Origin: Streptomyces cupreus
Lineage (GTDB): Bacteria > Actinomycetota > Actinomycetes > Streptomycetales > Streptomycetaceae
Reading direction: 5' to 3'
DNA: 64,000 nucleotides
NCBI RefSeq assembly: GCF_014257025.1
Contig: NZ_JACMSF010000036.1
Span: 1-64,000, forward strand
Shown here: in pieces, positions 41,458 through 49,917 of the stretch
Position numbering within the stretch: position 1 is the stretch's first letter
How the letters are laid out: each line of letters opens with the position of its first letter
Notes under the pieces: model-generated
The model's database searches: none
Told to the model about the DNA's origin: nothing
The model's input: the letters and a program-made list of their open reading frames with translations, nothing else
Made by a program: the position numbers and the translations under genes

Positions 41458-42683
41458 GCCTCGGTCTTCTCGGGCTCGTAGAAGAAGTTCTCGAAGTCGG
41501 CCGGGTCGTTGAAGGCGTTGGCGAAACGGTCCGCCGCCGGCTGGAGCTGGCCTGCCGCGCCGATCAGGTTGAGGATGTGCTCCGGCGGCGGGGCCAGCAT
41601 CGCGTTGGTCCACTTGGTGACGTGCTGCGCGGTTGCCCAGTAGCGGTCGAACGCGGACTGCATCCACTCCTCGTCGAACGGCTTGTCACCGTGTTCGAGG
41701 ATCGAGGCCAGATACGCCGCCGCGCACTTGGACGCCGAGTTGGAGCCCTGACCGGTGATGGGGTCGTTGGCGACGACCACGTCGGCGACGCCCAGGACCA
41801 GGCCGCCGCCGGGAAGACGGCCGATCGGGTTGCGGACGGTGGGCGCGTAGCGGCCGGCCAAGGTGCCACCGGCATCCGTGAGTTCGACCTTCGTCGCCCG
41901 CGCGTACTCCCACGGCGTGAACTTCTCCATGAGTTCCAGGGTCAGGGAGAGGTGTTCCGCCGGGTCCTTGACGCCGTTGAACACGTCCAGCGGGCCGCCG
42001 GGTATGCCCTCCCAGAACAGGATGTCGGCGCGTCCTGACGTGGTGAACGTCGGCATGATGAACAGCTCGCCGACACCGGGGACCAGATTGCAGCGGACCG
42101 CGTCGAACTCCGGGTGCTCGGGACGCGGGCCGAGGCCGTGGACGTAGGCCACCGCGAGGGCGCGCTGCGGCTCGCTGTACGGGGAGCGCTCCGGGTCCCG
42201 GGCGAACATGGAGACCAGCTCGCCCTTGCCGGCCGACACCAGCACCAGGTCGTACGTACGGGAGAAGTAGTCGAGGTCGCCGACCGCCGCGCCGTGGATG
42301 ACCAGCTGGCCGCCGCGCTGGGCGAAGGTCTCCATCCAGCCGGCCATCTTCACGCGCTGGTCCACGGACTGGGCGTACCCGTCGAGGTGGCCCACCCAGT
42401 CGATCGCGCGGGCCGCGGGGCCCTCGGCCCATGAGCCCGGTGCCGCCACCGAGACGCCGAGTCCCTCGATCTTCGGGGCCTGGGACTCCCAGAAGTTCAG
42501 CTGGAGATCGCGCTCGTGCTGAAGGGCGGTGTGGAACATGCACTGCGTCGACATGACCCGGCCGGTGCGAATCTCGTCCGCGGTCCGGTTGGACATGAGG
42601 GTGACCTCGTACCCGTTCGACTGGAGTCCGAGGGCGAGCTGGAGGCCGGACTGGCCGGCCCCGACGACGAGTATCTTCCGCAT
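41436..42683 (-). CDS. StyA-like FAD-dependent monooxygenase, last gene of the conservon operon
   Basis: 415 residues. The Rossmann FAD motif is ILVVGAGQSGLQLALGL at the N-terminus. Family features include SNRTADEIRTGRVMSTQCM, WVGHLDGYAQSVDQRV and the late FAD motif DPITGQGSNSASKCA. StyA-type flavoproteins epoxidise styrene or indole with reduced FAD from a separate reductase (StyB), which is not in the window. It starts 35 bp after CvnD on the same strand, so it is probably co-transcribed with the conservon. Some conservons carry a P450 in this position. Confidence 0.85.
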   Translation of the reverse strand: MRKILVVGAGQSGLQLALGLQSNGYEVTLMSNRTADEIRTGRVMSTQCMFHTALQHERDLQLNFWESQAPKIEGLGVSVAAPGSWAEGPAARAIDWVGHLDGYAQSVDQRVKMAGWMETFAQRGGQLVIHGAAVGDLDYFSRTYDLVLVSAGKGELVSMFARDPERSPYSEPQRALAVAYVHGLGPRPEHPEFDAVRCNLVPGVGELFIMPTFTTSGRADILFWEGIPGGPLDVFNGVKDPAEHLSLTLELMEKFTPWEYARATKVELTDAGGTLAGRYAPTVRNPIGRLPGGGLVLGVADVVVANDPITGQGSNSASKCAAAYLASILEHGDKPFDEEWMQSAFDRYWATAQHVTKWTNAMLAPPPEHILNLIGAAGQLQPAADRFANAFNDPADFENFFYEPEKTEAYLASLA

Positions 42684-42717
42684 GCGGGTGGTGCTCCTTG
42701 GTCGGGATACGTCGGGA

Positions 42718-43329
42718 CTACTCGGGTGTTTCGTCGAGGGCGTGGCCCACCAGGGCCAGGAGGGTCTCGATCACCGAGATCCGGCGCCGCGCATCCATGA
42801 TCATGACAGGTATGTGCGGGGGTATCGTGAGCGCCTCCCGCACGTCCTCCGGCTCGAACCGCTCACTGCCGTCGAAATGGTTGACCGCGACGACGTACGG
42901 CAGCCCGCAGCTCTCGAAGTAGTCCAGTGCCGGGAAGCAGTCCTTCAGGCGCCGCGTGTCGGCCATCACGACCGCGCCGATCGCGCCGCGCACCAGGTCG
43001 TCCCACATGAACCAGAACCGCTGCTGGCCCGGCGTGCCGAACAGATAGAGCACCAGGTCGTCGTCGAGCGTGATGCGGCCGAAGTCCATGGCCACGGTGG
43101 TGGTCAGCTTCTCGGGCGTGGAGGAGAGATCGTCGGTCTCCTCGCTCGCCTCGGTCATCAGCGCCTCGGTCTGCAACGGCGTGATCTCCGAGACGGCGGT
43201 GACCAGTGTGGTCTTGCCGACGCCGAACCCACCCGCCACGACGATCTTCGTGGCTATGGGGGCGCGGGTGCGGTCCGTCTGCCAGGACTTCAGACCGCTG
43301 TCGGTGTCTTCAAAGACGACGGAGTCCAC
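42718..43329 (-). CDS. cvnD: CvnD-type small GTPase (DUF block of conservon)
   Basis: 203 residues. The P-loop is GGFGVGKTTLV. G3 region is FGTPGQQRF and the base-recognition motif is NHFD. These MglA/Ras-like GTPases lie on the membrane with CvnA-C. GTG 43329 overlaps the CvnC gene by 20 bp. The four-gene order is the actinobacterial conservon, thought to signal in a way loosely like eukaryotic GPCR complexes. Confidence 0.92.
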   Translation of the reverse strand: MDSVVFEDTDSGLKSWQTDRTRAPIATKIVVAGGFGVGKTTLVTAVSEITPLQTEALMTEASEETDDLSSTPEKLTTTVAMDFGRITLDDDLVLYLFGTPGQQRFWFMWDDLVRGAIGAVVMADTRRLKDCFPALDYFESCGLPYVVAVNHFDGSERFEPEDVREALTIPPHIPVMIMDARRRISVIETLLALVGHALDETPE

Positions 43330-43732
43330 TCAGCACCCTTTCGAGCAGAGCGCGGTCCGGACGGCCGGTGCCATGACCGGTACCAGTGCCGTACACGCGG
43401 ATCTTTCCCTGGTCCGCGAGGTCGCTGAGCAACACGCGGACCACGCCGAGCGGCATCTTCAACAGCGCGGCGATCTCGGCCACCGTGCGCATACGGCGGC
43501 ACAGTTCGACGATGGCCCGCATCTCCGGCATCACCCGGGTGCTGAGGGAACCATTCGTCAACTCCTTGCGCTCCTCCGGGGCTTCGAGCGCCGCCGTGCT
43601 CGCCACGAACGTCTCCACGAGGAGGACGTGTCCGAAGCGGGTACGGCCGCCGGTGAGCGAGTAGGGGCGTACGCGGGCGGGTTTGCGGTCGCCGCCGCGG
43701 ACGGGGAGCCTCTTCGGCGTGCTGCTGCTCAT
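43310..43732 (-). CDS. cvnC: CvnC-type DUF742 protein
   Basis: 140 residues. DUF742 winged-helix-like protein: RKPARVRPYSLTGGRTRFGH, MRTVAEIAALLKMPLGVVRV and LLSDLADQGKIRVYG. It has no enzymatic motif and probably bridges the roadblock protein and the GTPase. ATG 43732 overlaps the CvnB stop as ATGA. Confidence 0.92.
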   Translation of the reverse strand: MSSSTPKRLPVRGGDRKPARVRPYSLTGGRTRFGHVLLVETFVASTAALEAPEERKELTNGSLSTRVMPEMRAIVELCRRMRTVAEIAALLKMPLGVVRVLLSDLADQGKIRVYGTGTGHGTGRPDRALLERVLSGLRRL

Positions 43733-44226
43733 CGGGCACTCCCGGTCGACTCGGCTTCCAGGGATTTTCGTAGCTCGCTGCGGAGTTCGGGGGTCAGGAC
43801 GTGTCCGGCGCGGCCGACGAACAGGGCCATGTGGTACGCGATCACGCTCATGTCGCAGTCCGCGGAGCCGTGCACGCCGAGCAGGGAGCCATCGCTGATC
43901 GACATCACGAACAGGCTGCCCTCGTCCATCGCGACCATCGTGTGCTTCACCCCGCCGAACTCCATGAGGCGGGCGGCGCCGATGGTGAGGCTGCCGATGC
44001 CGGAGACGATGCTGGCGAGGTCGGCGGAGGAGCCCCGGGGGCCCTTTCGCGTGCGCTGTCCCTTGGCCTGCTCGTTTCTGTCCGGGTCCGAGGAGAGCAG
44101 GAGCAGGCCGTCGGAGGAGATCACGGCGACCGACTCGATGCCTGGCACCTCCTCGACCAGGTTCGTCAGCAGCCAGTGCAGGTTGCGGGCCTCACTGCTC
44201 AGTCCGAAGGTACTGGGCGCGGTCAA
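43729..44226 (-). CDS. cvnB: CvnB-type roadblock/LC7 protein
   Basis: 165 residues. It has the roadblock fold: LHWLLTNLVEEVPGIESVAV, SSDGLLLLSSD and MSISDGSLLGVHGSADCDMS. It probably acts as a GTPase-activating or scaffolding partner of CvnD, like MglB. ATG 44226 overlaps the CvnA stop. There is a short Ser/Arg C-terminal tail. Confidence 0.92.
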   Translation of the reverse strand: MTAPSTFGLSSEARNLHWLLTNLVEEVPGIESVAVISSDGLLLLSSDPDRNEQAKGQRTRKGPRGSSADLASIVSGIGSLTIGAARLMEFGGVKHTMVAMDEGSLFVMSISDGSLLGVHGSADCDMSVIAYHMALFVGRAGHVLTPELRSELRKSLEAESTGSAR

Positions 44227-46940
44227 CTGCTTGCCTCCTCGACGGTGCCCCCCGTGGCTTCTTCGGATTCACTGACGGGTGTTCTGCTCTGACCCGTCTG
44301 TTCTGCGATTTCGGCTTCTACGTCGCGGTAGCCGGCCTCCGCCCCCCGGCGGAAGCCGCCCAGCCTCCTGCGGAGGGCTTCGGCGTCGACGGCGCCTGTT
44401 CGTTGGCGCGGCGTTTGAGTGGGAGTGCTGATCTTCGGGCTGCGCTTGGGCAGGCCCTTGTCGGTGAGCTGGTCCTCTTCGGCGCGTTCGTGTTCCGTCT
44501 CGATGTCGGGTGCGGGTGGCCCCTGGGGGGCTTCCTCGCCGTCGGCGACCTCGGGCTCGGGCTCCGGCTGTATCGGCGCCAGCAGCTCCATCGTCGTCTC
44601 GGCCGGAGCTTCGGTCGGCGGCTCCTCCGGCTCCTGCGACCTGCGTACCGCCTTCTCCGCCAGCTCCACCAGACGGTCGCCTCTGCCGCCGTGGAGGACG
44701 TTGGAGTTGGCCTCCGCGTCCGCGCCGGGGAGGGTGAAGGTGTGGGTGCCGCCGGGGAGTGGGGTGCCGGACGGTGCGGGGACCGCCGTTGGGGTGGCCT
44801 GGGCCAGCAAGGGCTTCGGGAGGACCACCACCGCCGCTACCCCGCCCTGCTTCTGCTCGCGGAGCTGGACCCGGACTCCGTGGCGGTGGGCCAGACGGGC
44901 CACCACGTAGAGGCCCAGGCCCAGGCCTTCCTCGCCCTCCTGGTCGTAGGAGGCCTCGGGGTCGAAGTCGGTCAGGCGGGTGTTGAGGCGGGACATGCGG
45001 TCGTCCGCCATGCCGATGCCCTCGTCCTGGACGGAGAGCATCACCTCGCCGTTCTCCAGGAGCCAGCCGGAGACCTCCACGGGCATGTCCGGCGGGGAGA
45101 ACGCGGTGGCGTTCTCCATCAGTTCGGCGAGCAGGTGCGAGACGTCGTCCGCCGCGAAGCCCGCGATATGGGCGTGGGGCGGGAGCGCCGCGATGCGGAC
45201 GCGCTCGTAGCGCTCGATCTCGCTGACCGCCGCCCGGACCACGTCCACCAGCGGAACCGGGCCCGCGCTGTGCTGGACGTGTTCCGTTCCGGCGAGGACG
45301 AGGAGGTTCTCGCTGTGGCGGCGCATCACCGTGGCGAAGTGGTCGAGCTTGAAGAGGGTGGCGAGGCGGTCCGGGTCCTGCTCACGCTCCTCCAGGCCCT
45401 CGATGACCGCCAGTTGGCGTTCGACCAGGCCCAGGGTACGCAGGGCGAGGTTCACGAAGGTGGAGCCGATGCTCGTGCGCAGGCGTTCCAGTTGCCCGGC
45501 GGAGTCGGCCAGTTCGGCGCGGAGTTCCTCGCGGGCGTCGGCCATCTTCTGGCGCTGGCCCACCAGGTGCTTGCGGTCGGACTCCAGCGTGGCGATGCGT
45601 TCGTGGAGAGCGACCGCCTGTGCGTGCAGGGTGTTGACGGAGTCGACGACCTTCGCGAACTCGTCCTTGCGGCCGGTGAACTTGACCGGCTCCTCCGCTC
45701 CCGGGTCCTCGGCGCCCGCGAGGCGGGCCGAGCCGAGGCGCACCACCGCCAGCGGGCGGGTGAGGCTGCGGGCCATGCCGGTGGCGACGCCGATGGCGAG
45801 CAGCACCAGGACGCCGAGAATCGCGATGCGGATCTCCAGCTCGGTGACGTCGTCGTCGCGCAGGAGGGCGAGGTCCTTGGTGCGGCGGTCGTGGAGGGCG
45901 GACTCGGCGCCGCGCATCATCTCGACGCGGGCGGAGAGCGCCTCGTCCAACTTCTTCACACCGGTGGCGAGTTCGCCGTCGGAGAGGGTGGGCTGGTCGG
46001 TGAGGGAGGCGAGGTACTTCTCGGCGGCCTCGGCCTCCGGTCCGGTGACCGTGGAGTCGTAGGACGCCACCGACTTCTTCGGCGCGGTCTCGCGGAAGTC
46101 GGCGAGGGCCGCGTCGGAGCGCAGGCGCGCCTCCTGGGCGGCGGCGGTGAGCGCGTCGCGCTGCTTGACGTCGGCGTCGGAGGAGGTGCTGACGGTGCTC
46201 GGCAGGCCCGTGATGGGGTCGATGACGGTCTGGGTGGTGCGCGGGACGCTGAGCGCGGCGAGGAGCAGGCCCCGGGTGGAGGCGGCCTGTTGTACGGCGG
46301 TGTCGAGCTCGGCGAGGGCGTAGGCGCCGGAGCCAGCGCGCGGCGGCATGTCCTCGGCCAGCCGCTCGGCGAGCCGGTGGAGTTCGGTGAGCGAGGCGGA
46401 GTACGCCCTGTGCGTTTCGAGAGCGGTGCTCTTGCCGGTGAGCGCCGCTCTGCGCAGGGCCGCGATGTCGTCCAGGTCCGCCCGCAGGGAGGCGGGGGTG
46501 TCGGGGTTGGCGCGCAACTCCTCGACCAGCCGGTCGACGCGGGCGCTGCGCTGCTCCGAGGGCGCCTTGGACTTGGGGCGGCCCGCGGCGACGTAGGCGA
46601 TGACCTCGTCGCGTTCGTCGGCGAGCGAGTGGGCGAGCGCGAGGGCGTCCTCGGTCCGCTCGGAGAGGGTCACCAGCTCCTGGCTGTCGTGCACCTGCGC
46701 GGAGGCGGTGACGACGGACGGGCCACCGGCGGCGGCTATGGCGGCGGCGACCACGGCCACGGCGATGAAGAGCCGGTTGCGTACATGGGTGGGCCGGCCT
46801 TTGCCGGCCGAGGTGGTGCCGGTCCCTGTCGTGGTGCCGGGCTTGTGCTCCGGGCCCCCTGCGGAAGCCTTCTGCTTGCCTGAGCGACGAGGCCGCATCT
46901 TCTGCACCGGTGCTCGCATTCCTGAACTCGTGGTACCCAT
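44223..46940 (-). CDS. cvnA: CvnA-type sensor histidine kinase-like protein
   Basis: 905 residues from ATG 46940; ATG 46919 and the open frame beyond are alternatives. A basic head precedes a membrane helix (LFIAVAVVAAAIAAAGG). A ~330-residue external domain of the nitrate/nitrite-sensing type follows (LSERTEDALALAHSLADERD, TRGLLLAALSVP), then a second helix (ILGVLVLLAIGVATGMA). Next come HAMP, a dimerisation helix pair and a kinase ATPase (AELMENATAFSPPDMP, DEGIGMADDRM, GLGLGLYVVARLA). There is a long acidic, Pro-rich C-terminus. The phospho-acceptor His is not of the standard HELR type. First gene of the five-gene conservon operon. Confidence 0.9.
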   Translation of the reverse strand: MGTTSSGMRAPVQKMRPRRSGKQKASAGGPEHKPGTTTGTGTTSAGKGRPTHVRNRLFIAVAVVAAAIAAAGGPSVVTASAQVHDSQELVTLSERTEDALALAHSLADERDEVIAYVAAGRPKSKAPSEQRSARVDRLVEELRANPDTPASLRADLDDIAALRRAALTGKSTALETHRAYSASLTELHRLAERLAEDMPPRAGSGAYALAELDTAVQQAASTRGLLLAALSVPRTTQTVIDPITGLPSTVSTSSDADVKQRDALTAAAQEARLRSDAALADFRETAPKKSVASYDSTVTGPEAEAAEKYLASLTDQPTLSDGELATGVKKLDEALSARVEMMRGAESALHDRRTKDLALLRDDDVTELEIRIAILGVLVLLAIGVATGMARSLTRPLAVVRLGSARLAGAEDPGAEEPVKFTGRKDEFAKVVDSVNTLHAQAVALHERIATLESDRKHLVGQRQKMADAREELRAELADSAGQLERLRTSIGSTFVNLALRTLGLVERQLAVIEGLEEREQDPDRLATLFKLDHFATVMRRHSENLLVLAGTEHVQHSAGPVPLVDVVRAAVSEIERYERVRIAALPPHAHIAGFAADDVSHLLAELMENATAFSPPDMPVEVSGWLLENGEVMLSVQDEGIGMADDRMSRLNTRLTDFDPEASYDQEGEEGLGLGLYVVARLAHRHGVRVQLREQKQGGVAAVVVLPKPLLAQATPTAVPAPSGTPLPGGTHTFTLPGADAEANSNVLHGGRGDRLVELAEKAVRRSQEPEEPPTEAPAETTMELLAPIQPEPEPEVADGEEAPQGPPAPDIETEHERAEEDQLTDKGLPKRSPKISTPTQTPRQRTGAVDAEALRRRLGGFRRGAEAGYRDVEAEIAEQTGQSRTPVSESEEATGGTVEEASS

Positions 46941-47278
46941 GGGTTCCGGGTGACGCTCCGTCAACTGGCGCATACACCCGGTACGCTTCCCGACCCTCCC
47001 AGTGCCGGTGGGCGGTGGTCTCGCATCAGCTGACCCGCCACCCGAAGGAGTGAACCTCGGAGGAGAGTTGGCGGGCAAGTTCCTGTGGCGTTTGCAGCGG
47101 CCGTTCCCAGCGGGCCGGTTGGACGTCTGCGGCGGGCGGTGGCAGTATTCGCCACCACGTCCGCCAGGAGTGAGCCATTCCATCCCAAACCCGGCGTCTG
47201 ACCTGCACGGGTACGCCAATTGCGCAACCGTTGCCAGCCTTTGGCGAACCTTGTGAAGGGCTCGTGCAGACTGGCTGG
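46941..47278. other. divergent promoter region, conservon / PP2C-like gene
   Basis: 338 bp between CvnA and the PP2C-like gene. It holds GGTGGC/GCCACC (47138-47143 / 47151-47156) and an AT-richer patch with CCAATTGCGCAACCGTTGCC near 47215. No gene is supported. Likely carries both promoters; no -10/-35 pair could be assigned with confidence. Confidence 0.4.
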
Positions 47279-48064
47279 ATGCGTACTGAACTTGTTTCGG
47301 AGCCCGGCGATTCCGCCCGCCCCAACGAGGACTTCGCAAGCGTCGGCCTGCCCGCCTCCGGACAGGGCGGTGCGGTGGTGGTCCTCGACGGGGTGACCCC
47401 GCCGAGGGACGGGACGGGATGTCTGCATTCCGTTCCCTGGTTCACCGCGCGCCTCGGCGGGGCACTGACCGAACTGACCGTTTCACTCCCGGATGTTCCC
47501 CTCGCCGACGCCCTGTCGCTCGCTCTCGCGCGTACCGCCGACGCCCACCGGGAAACCTGTGACCTTTCTCACCCGCGCACACCACAGGCAACGGTCGTCA
47601 TGGCCCGCTGGTCACCCGAGACCGTGGAGTACCTGATCCTGTCGGACTCGGCCCTGCTGGTGGAGTCACCGGACGGCACCCTCACGCCGTATCTCGACGA
47701 CCGCCTCTCCCGGCTGCCCCGGTCAGCGCTGGCCACGGACGCGATGGTCGACGCCGATCTCCGCAACATGGAGGGCGGCTTCTTCACGGCCGCCGCCGAT
47801 CCCTCGGTGGCGGCCAGGGCGGTGACCGGGACGCTGCCCCGCTCCGGCGTCCGCGCCCTGGCCGCCCTCACCGACGGTGCGACGCGCTGGGTGGAGAGGT
47901 TCGGCGCCGGGGACTGGGACGACCTCTTCGACGTCGTACGCAAGGAAGGCGCTCAGGCGCTGGTCGACCGGGTGCGGGCGCTGGAACTCGGGGACACCGA
48001 CCGGACGTTCCTGCGGCGGAGCAAGACGCACGACGACGCGACGGTGGTGTTCGTGGAGTTCTAG
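47279..48064 (+). CDS. PP2C-like protein phosphatase
   Basis: 261 residues. It has DSARPNEDFASVG near the start and VVLDGVTPPRDGTGC (the D-G metal motif), then ALTDGATRWVERFG and KTHDDATVVFVEF at the end, as in SpoIIE/PP2C-fold phosphatases. Several metal-binding Asp appear conserved. It dephosphorylates Ser/Thr proteins if active. ATG 47279 is preferred over the upstream start at 47231. It is divergent from the conservon, so a functional link is possible but not shown. Confidence 0.75.
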   Translation: MRTELVSEPGDSARPNEDFASVGLPASGQGGAVVVLDGVTPPRDGTGCLHSVPWFTARLGGALTELTVSLPDVPLADALSLALARTADAHRETCDLSHPRTPQATVVMARWSPETVEYLILSDSALLVESPDGTLTPYLDDRLSRLPRSALATDAMVDADLRNMEGGFFTAAADPSVAARAVTGTLPRSGVRALAALTDGATRWVERFGAGDWDDLFDVVRKEGAQALVDRVRALELGDTDRTFLRRSKTHDDATVVFVEF

Positions 48065-48211
48065 CCCACGGCGACAGGCGTGTCCCCGACGGGTACGCGT
48101 TCCTTGTTCTTGCCGCGCGGCTCGGACCAGCGGCGCACGCACGGCTTCTCCACCCATTCGTACAGCGTCCAGGAGGCCGGCAGCCGTCCAGGACGAGGAG
48201 GTCCGCTTCAC
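48061..48211 (-). pseudogene. possible small gene after the MarR regulator, one frameshift
   Basis: GTG 48211 stands right behind the MarR stop, with GAGGG five bases upstream, and reads VKRTSSSWTAAGLLDA. A one-base change near 48165 would let it continue LYEWVEKPCVRRWSEPRGKN and VPVGDTPVAVG to TAG at 48061-48063. The 151-nt length fits one extra base. The second half has convincing protein composition. It overlaps the end of the PP2C-like gene by 4 bp. Family unknown; sequencing error possible. Confidence 0.4.
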
Positions 48212-48219
48212 GGCGGCCC

Positions 48220-48675
48220 TCAGCCCTGCCCCTCCATCTCCTGGTTCAACTGGTTGAGCAGCCGGGCCAGTTCCGAGACCTCGCGAGGGTCCCAGCCGGA
48301 AAGCCGGCGGGCGTACCGCGCCCGTCGGGCCTCCCGTACCTTGCCCACCCGCCCTCGGCCCTCCTCGGTCAGATGGACCAGCCAGGCCCGCCCGTCGGCG
48401 GGGTCGGGCTCGCGGGCGACCAGACCGAGGTCCTCCAGGGCGCGCAACTGCCGGGACATGGTGGCCTTGCCGACGCCGATATAGGCGGCGAGCTCGGTCG
48501 CCCGCTGCCGACCGCACTCGTCGAGGCGGATCAGCAGCCCGTAGGCGGCGGACTCCAGATCCGGATGCACTTCGCGGGCCATCTCGCCCTGGCTGGCCCG
48601 GGCCCGCCGCAGCAGTACGGTCAGCTCCCGCTCCAGGGACAGGAACTCGGGCTGCTCCACACCATGCCCGGGCAT
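48220..48675 (-). CDS. MarR-family regulator
   Basis: 151 residues from ATG 48675. Winged helix-turn-helix: ATELAAYIGVGKATMSRQLR, then DPADGRAWLVHLTEEG (wing). N- and C-terminal helices form the dimer interface (LSLERELTVLLRRARAS, LARLLNQLNQEME). ATG 48786 with GGAG upstream is in frame, but the extra residues have codons unlike coding DNA (many A/T third bases), so it is less likely. Effector unknown. Confidence 0.8.
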   Translation of the reverse strand: MPGHGVEQPEFLSLERELTVLLRRARASQGEMAREVHPDLESAAYGLLIRLDECGRQRATELAAYIGVGKATMSRQLRALEDLGLVAREPDPADGRAWLVHLTEEGRGRVGKVREARRARYARRLSGWDPREVSELARLLNQLNQEMEGQG

Positions 48676-49031
48676 CCCCGCGGACACCCCGGATCCGACT
48701 CGACGTCCGTCGCCGTTTCCGTCTTCGCGCACGTCAGCCCCTGCCTCGGTTTCCCAGTACTGAAAGTTTCCGTCACATGCTGTCATCGCCGCAGCTCCGC
48801 CAGTATTTCTCAGGCGTAGACCAACGGCAGCCCCCAGTCCCTCTTCCACCCGCCGGTCCCCGTCCGTAGCTTCGTTCCCAGGCACCGACTGGCATGCCCA
48901 CGCCAGCATCGTCCGACGGCGGACCAACAGCGGGCCAACGACGATCCGCCCACCCCCCCCCGTCCCGGCGTCGCCATGCCCCGCGTCACAGGTCTCCCCA
49001 CCGAGCACCACCGAGCCTTCGGAGGCACGCT

Positions 49032-49841
49032 ATGCGTGTGCACAGACCCGGACTGCTCCGCCTCTGCCTCACGGCACTCCTGCTCACAGCGCTGTCCCTC
49101 ACGTTCGCCACCCCCAGTTCAGCGGCCGACTCCCCCGCCCGCGGCTCCGCCTACATGGGCATGGGCGTCCCGGCCCACGACGGCGTCCACGGCCTCCCCC
49201 GAGGCACCCGCATCACCCAGACGGAGGGCGTCGACGTCTCCTCCCACCAGGGCAACGTGGCCTGGTCGACCCTCTGGAACAGCGGTGTGAAGTGGGCCTA
49301 TGTGAAGGCCTCGGAGGGCACGTACTACACGAACCCGTACTTCGCGCAGCAGTACAACGGCTCCTACAACGTCGGCATGATCCGCGGCGCCTACCACTTC
49401 GCCACCCCGGACACCACGTCCGGCGCAACCCAGGCCAACTACTTCGTGGACCACGGCGGCGGCTGGTCCCGCGACGGCAGGACCCTCCCCGGCGCCCTCG
49501 ACATCGAGTGGAACCCGTACGGCGCGGCCTGCTACGGCAAGACCCAGACCGGAATGGTCACCTGGATCCGCGACTTCCTGAACCAGTACAAGGCCCGCAC
49601 GGGCCGGCACGCGGTGATCTACACGTCGACGAGCTGGTGGACCCAGTGCACGGGCAACTACTCCGGCTTCGGCGCCAGCAATCCGCTGTGGATCGCGCGG
49701 TACGCCTCGACGGTGGGGACGCTGCCGGCGGGCTGGAGCTACTACACGATGTGGCAGTACACCTCGACCGGCCCGACGGTCGGCGACCACAACAGGTTCA
49801 ACGGGGCGCTGGACCGGGTCCAGGCCCTGGCCTACGGCTGA
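49032..49841 (+). CDS. secreted GH25 lysozyme (N,O-diacetylmuramidase type)
   Basis: 269 residues. A signal peptide (LLRLCLTALLLTALSLTFAT) is followed by a GH25 barrel: GVDVSSHQGNVAW (acidic Asp), YVKASEGTYY, GMIRGAYHFATP and the catalytic ALDIEWN pair (D-x-E). It cleaves the beta-1,4 bond between MurNAc and GlcNAc outside the cell. GGAGG at 49021-49025 gives a 6-nt spacing to ATG 49032. No wall-binding domain is attached. Confidence 0.92.
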   Translation: MRVHRPGLLRLCLTALLLTALSLTFATPSSAADSPARGSAYMGMGVPAHDGVHGLPRGTRITQTEGVDVSSHQGNVAWSTLWNSGVKWAYVKASEGTYYTNPYFAQQYNGSYNVGMIRGAYHFATPDTTSGATQANYFVDHGGGWSRDGRTLPGALDIEWNPYGAACYGKTQTGMVTWIRDFLNQYKARTGRHAVIYTSTSWWTQCTGNYSGFGASNPLWIARYASTVGTLPAGWSYYTMWQYTSTGPTVGDHNRFNGALDRVQALAYG

Positions 49842-49850
49842 GCGCACGAC

Positions 49851-49886
49851 GAAGGCCCGGGCCTCCCTCACGGGACCCGGGCCTTC
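49851..49886. terminator. bidirectional terminator between lysozyme and lon
   Basis: GAAGGCCCGGG (49851-49861) pairs with 49876-49886 around a 14-nt loop. The two genes converge here, so the hairpin can end both transcripts. Confidence 0.75.
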
Positions 49887-49917
49887 GCCCTTGTCCGGCA
49901 GCGTCCTCCCCCAGTGC

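Noticed and set aside
47002..47256. 84-residue plus ORF in the conservon promoter region
   Set aside because: No ribosome site, no hydrophobic or conserved segments; the region is the divergent promoter.
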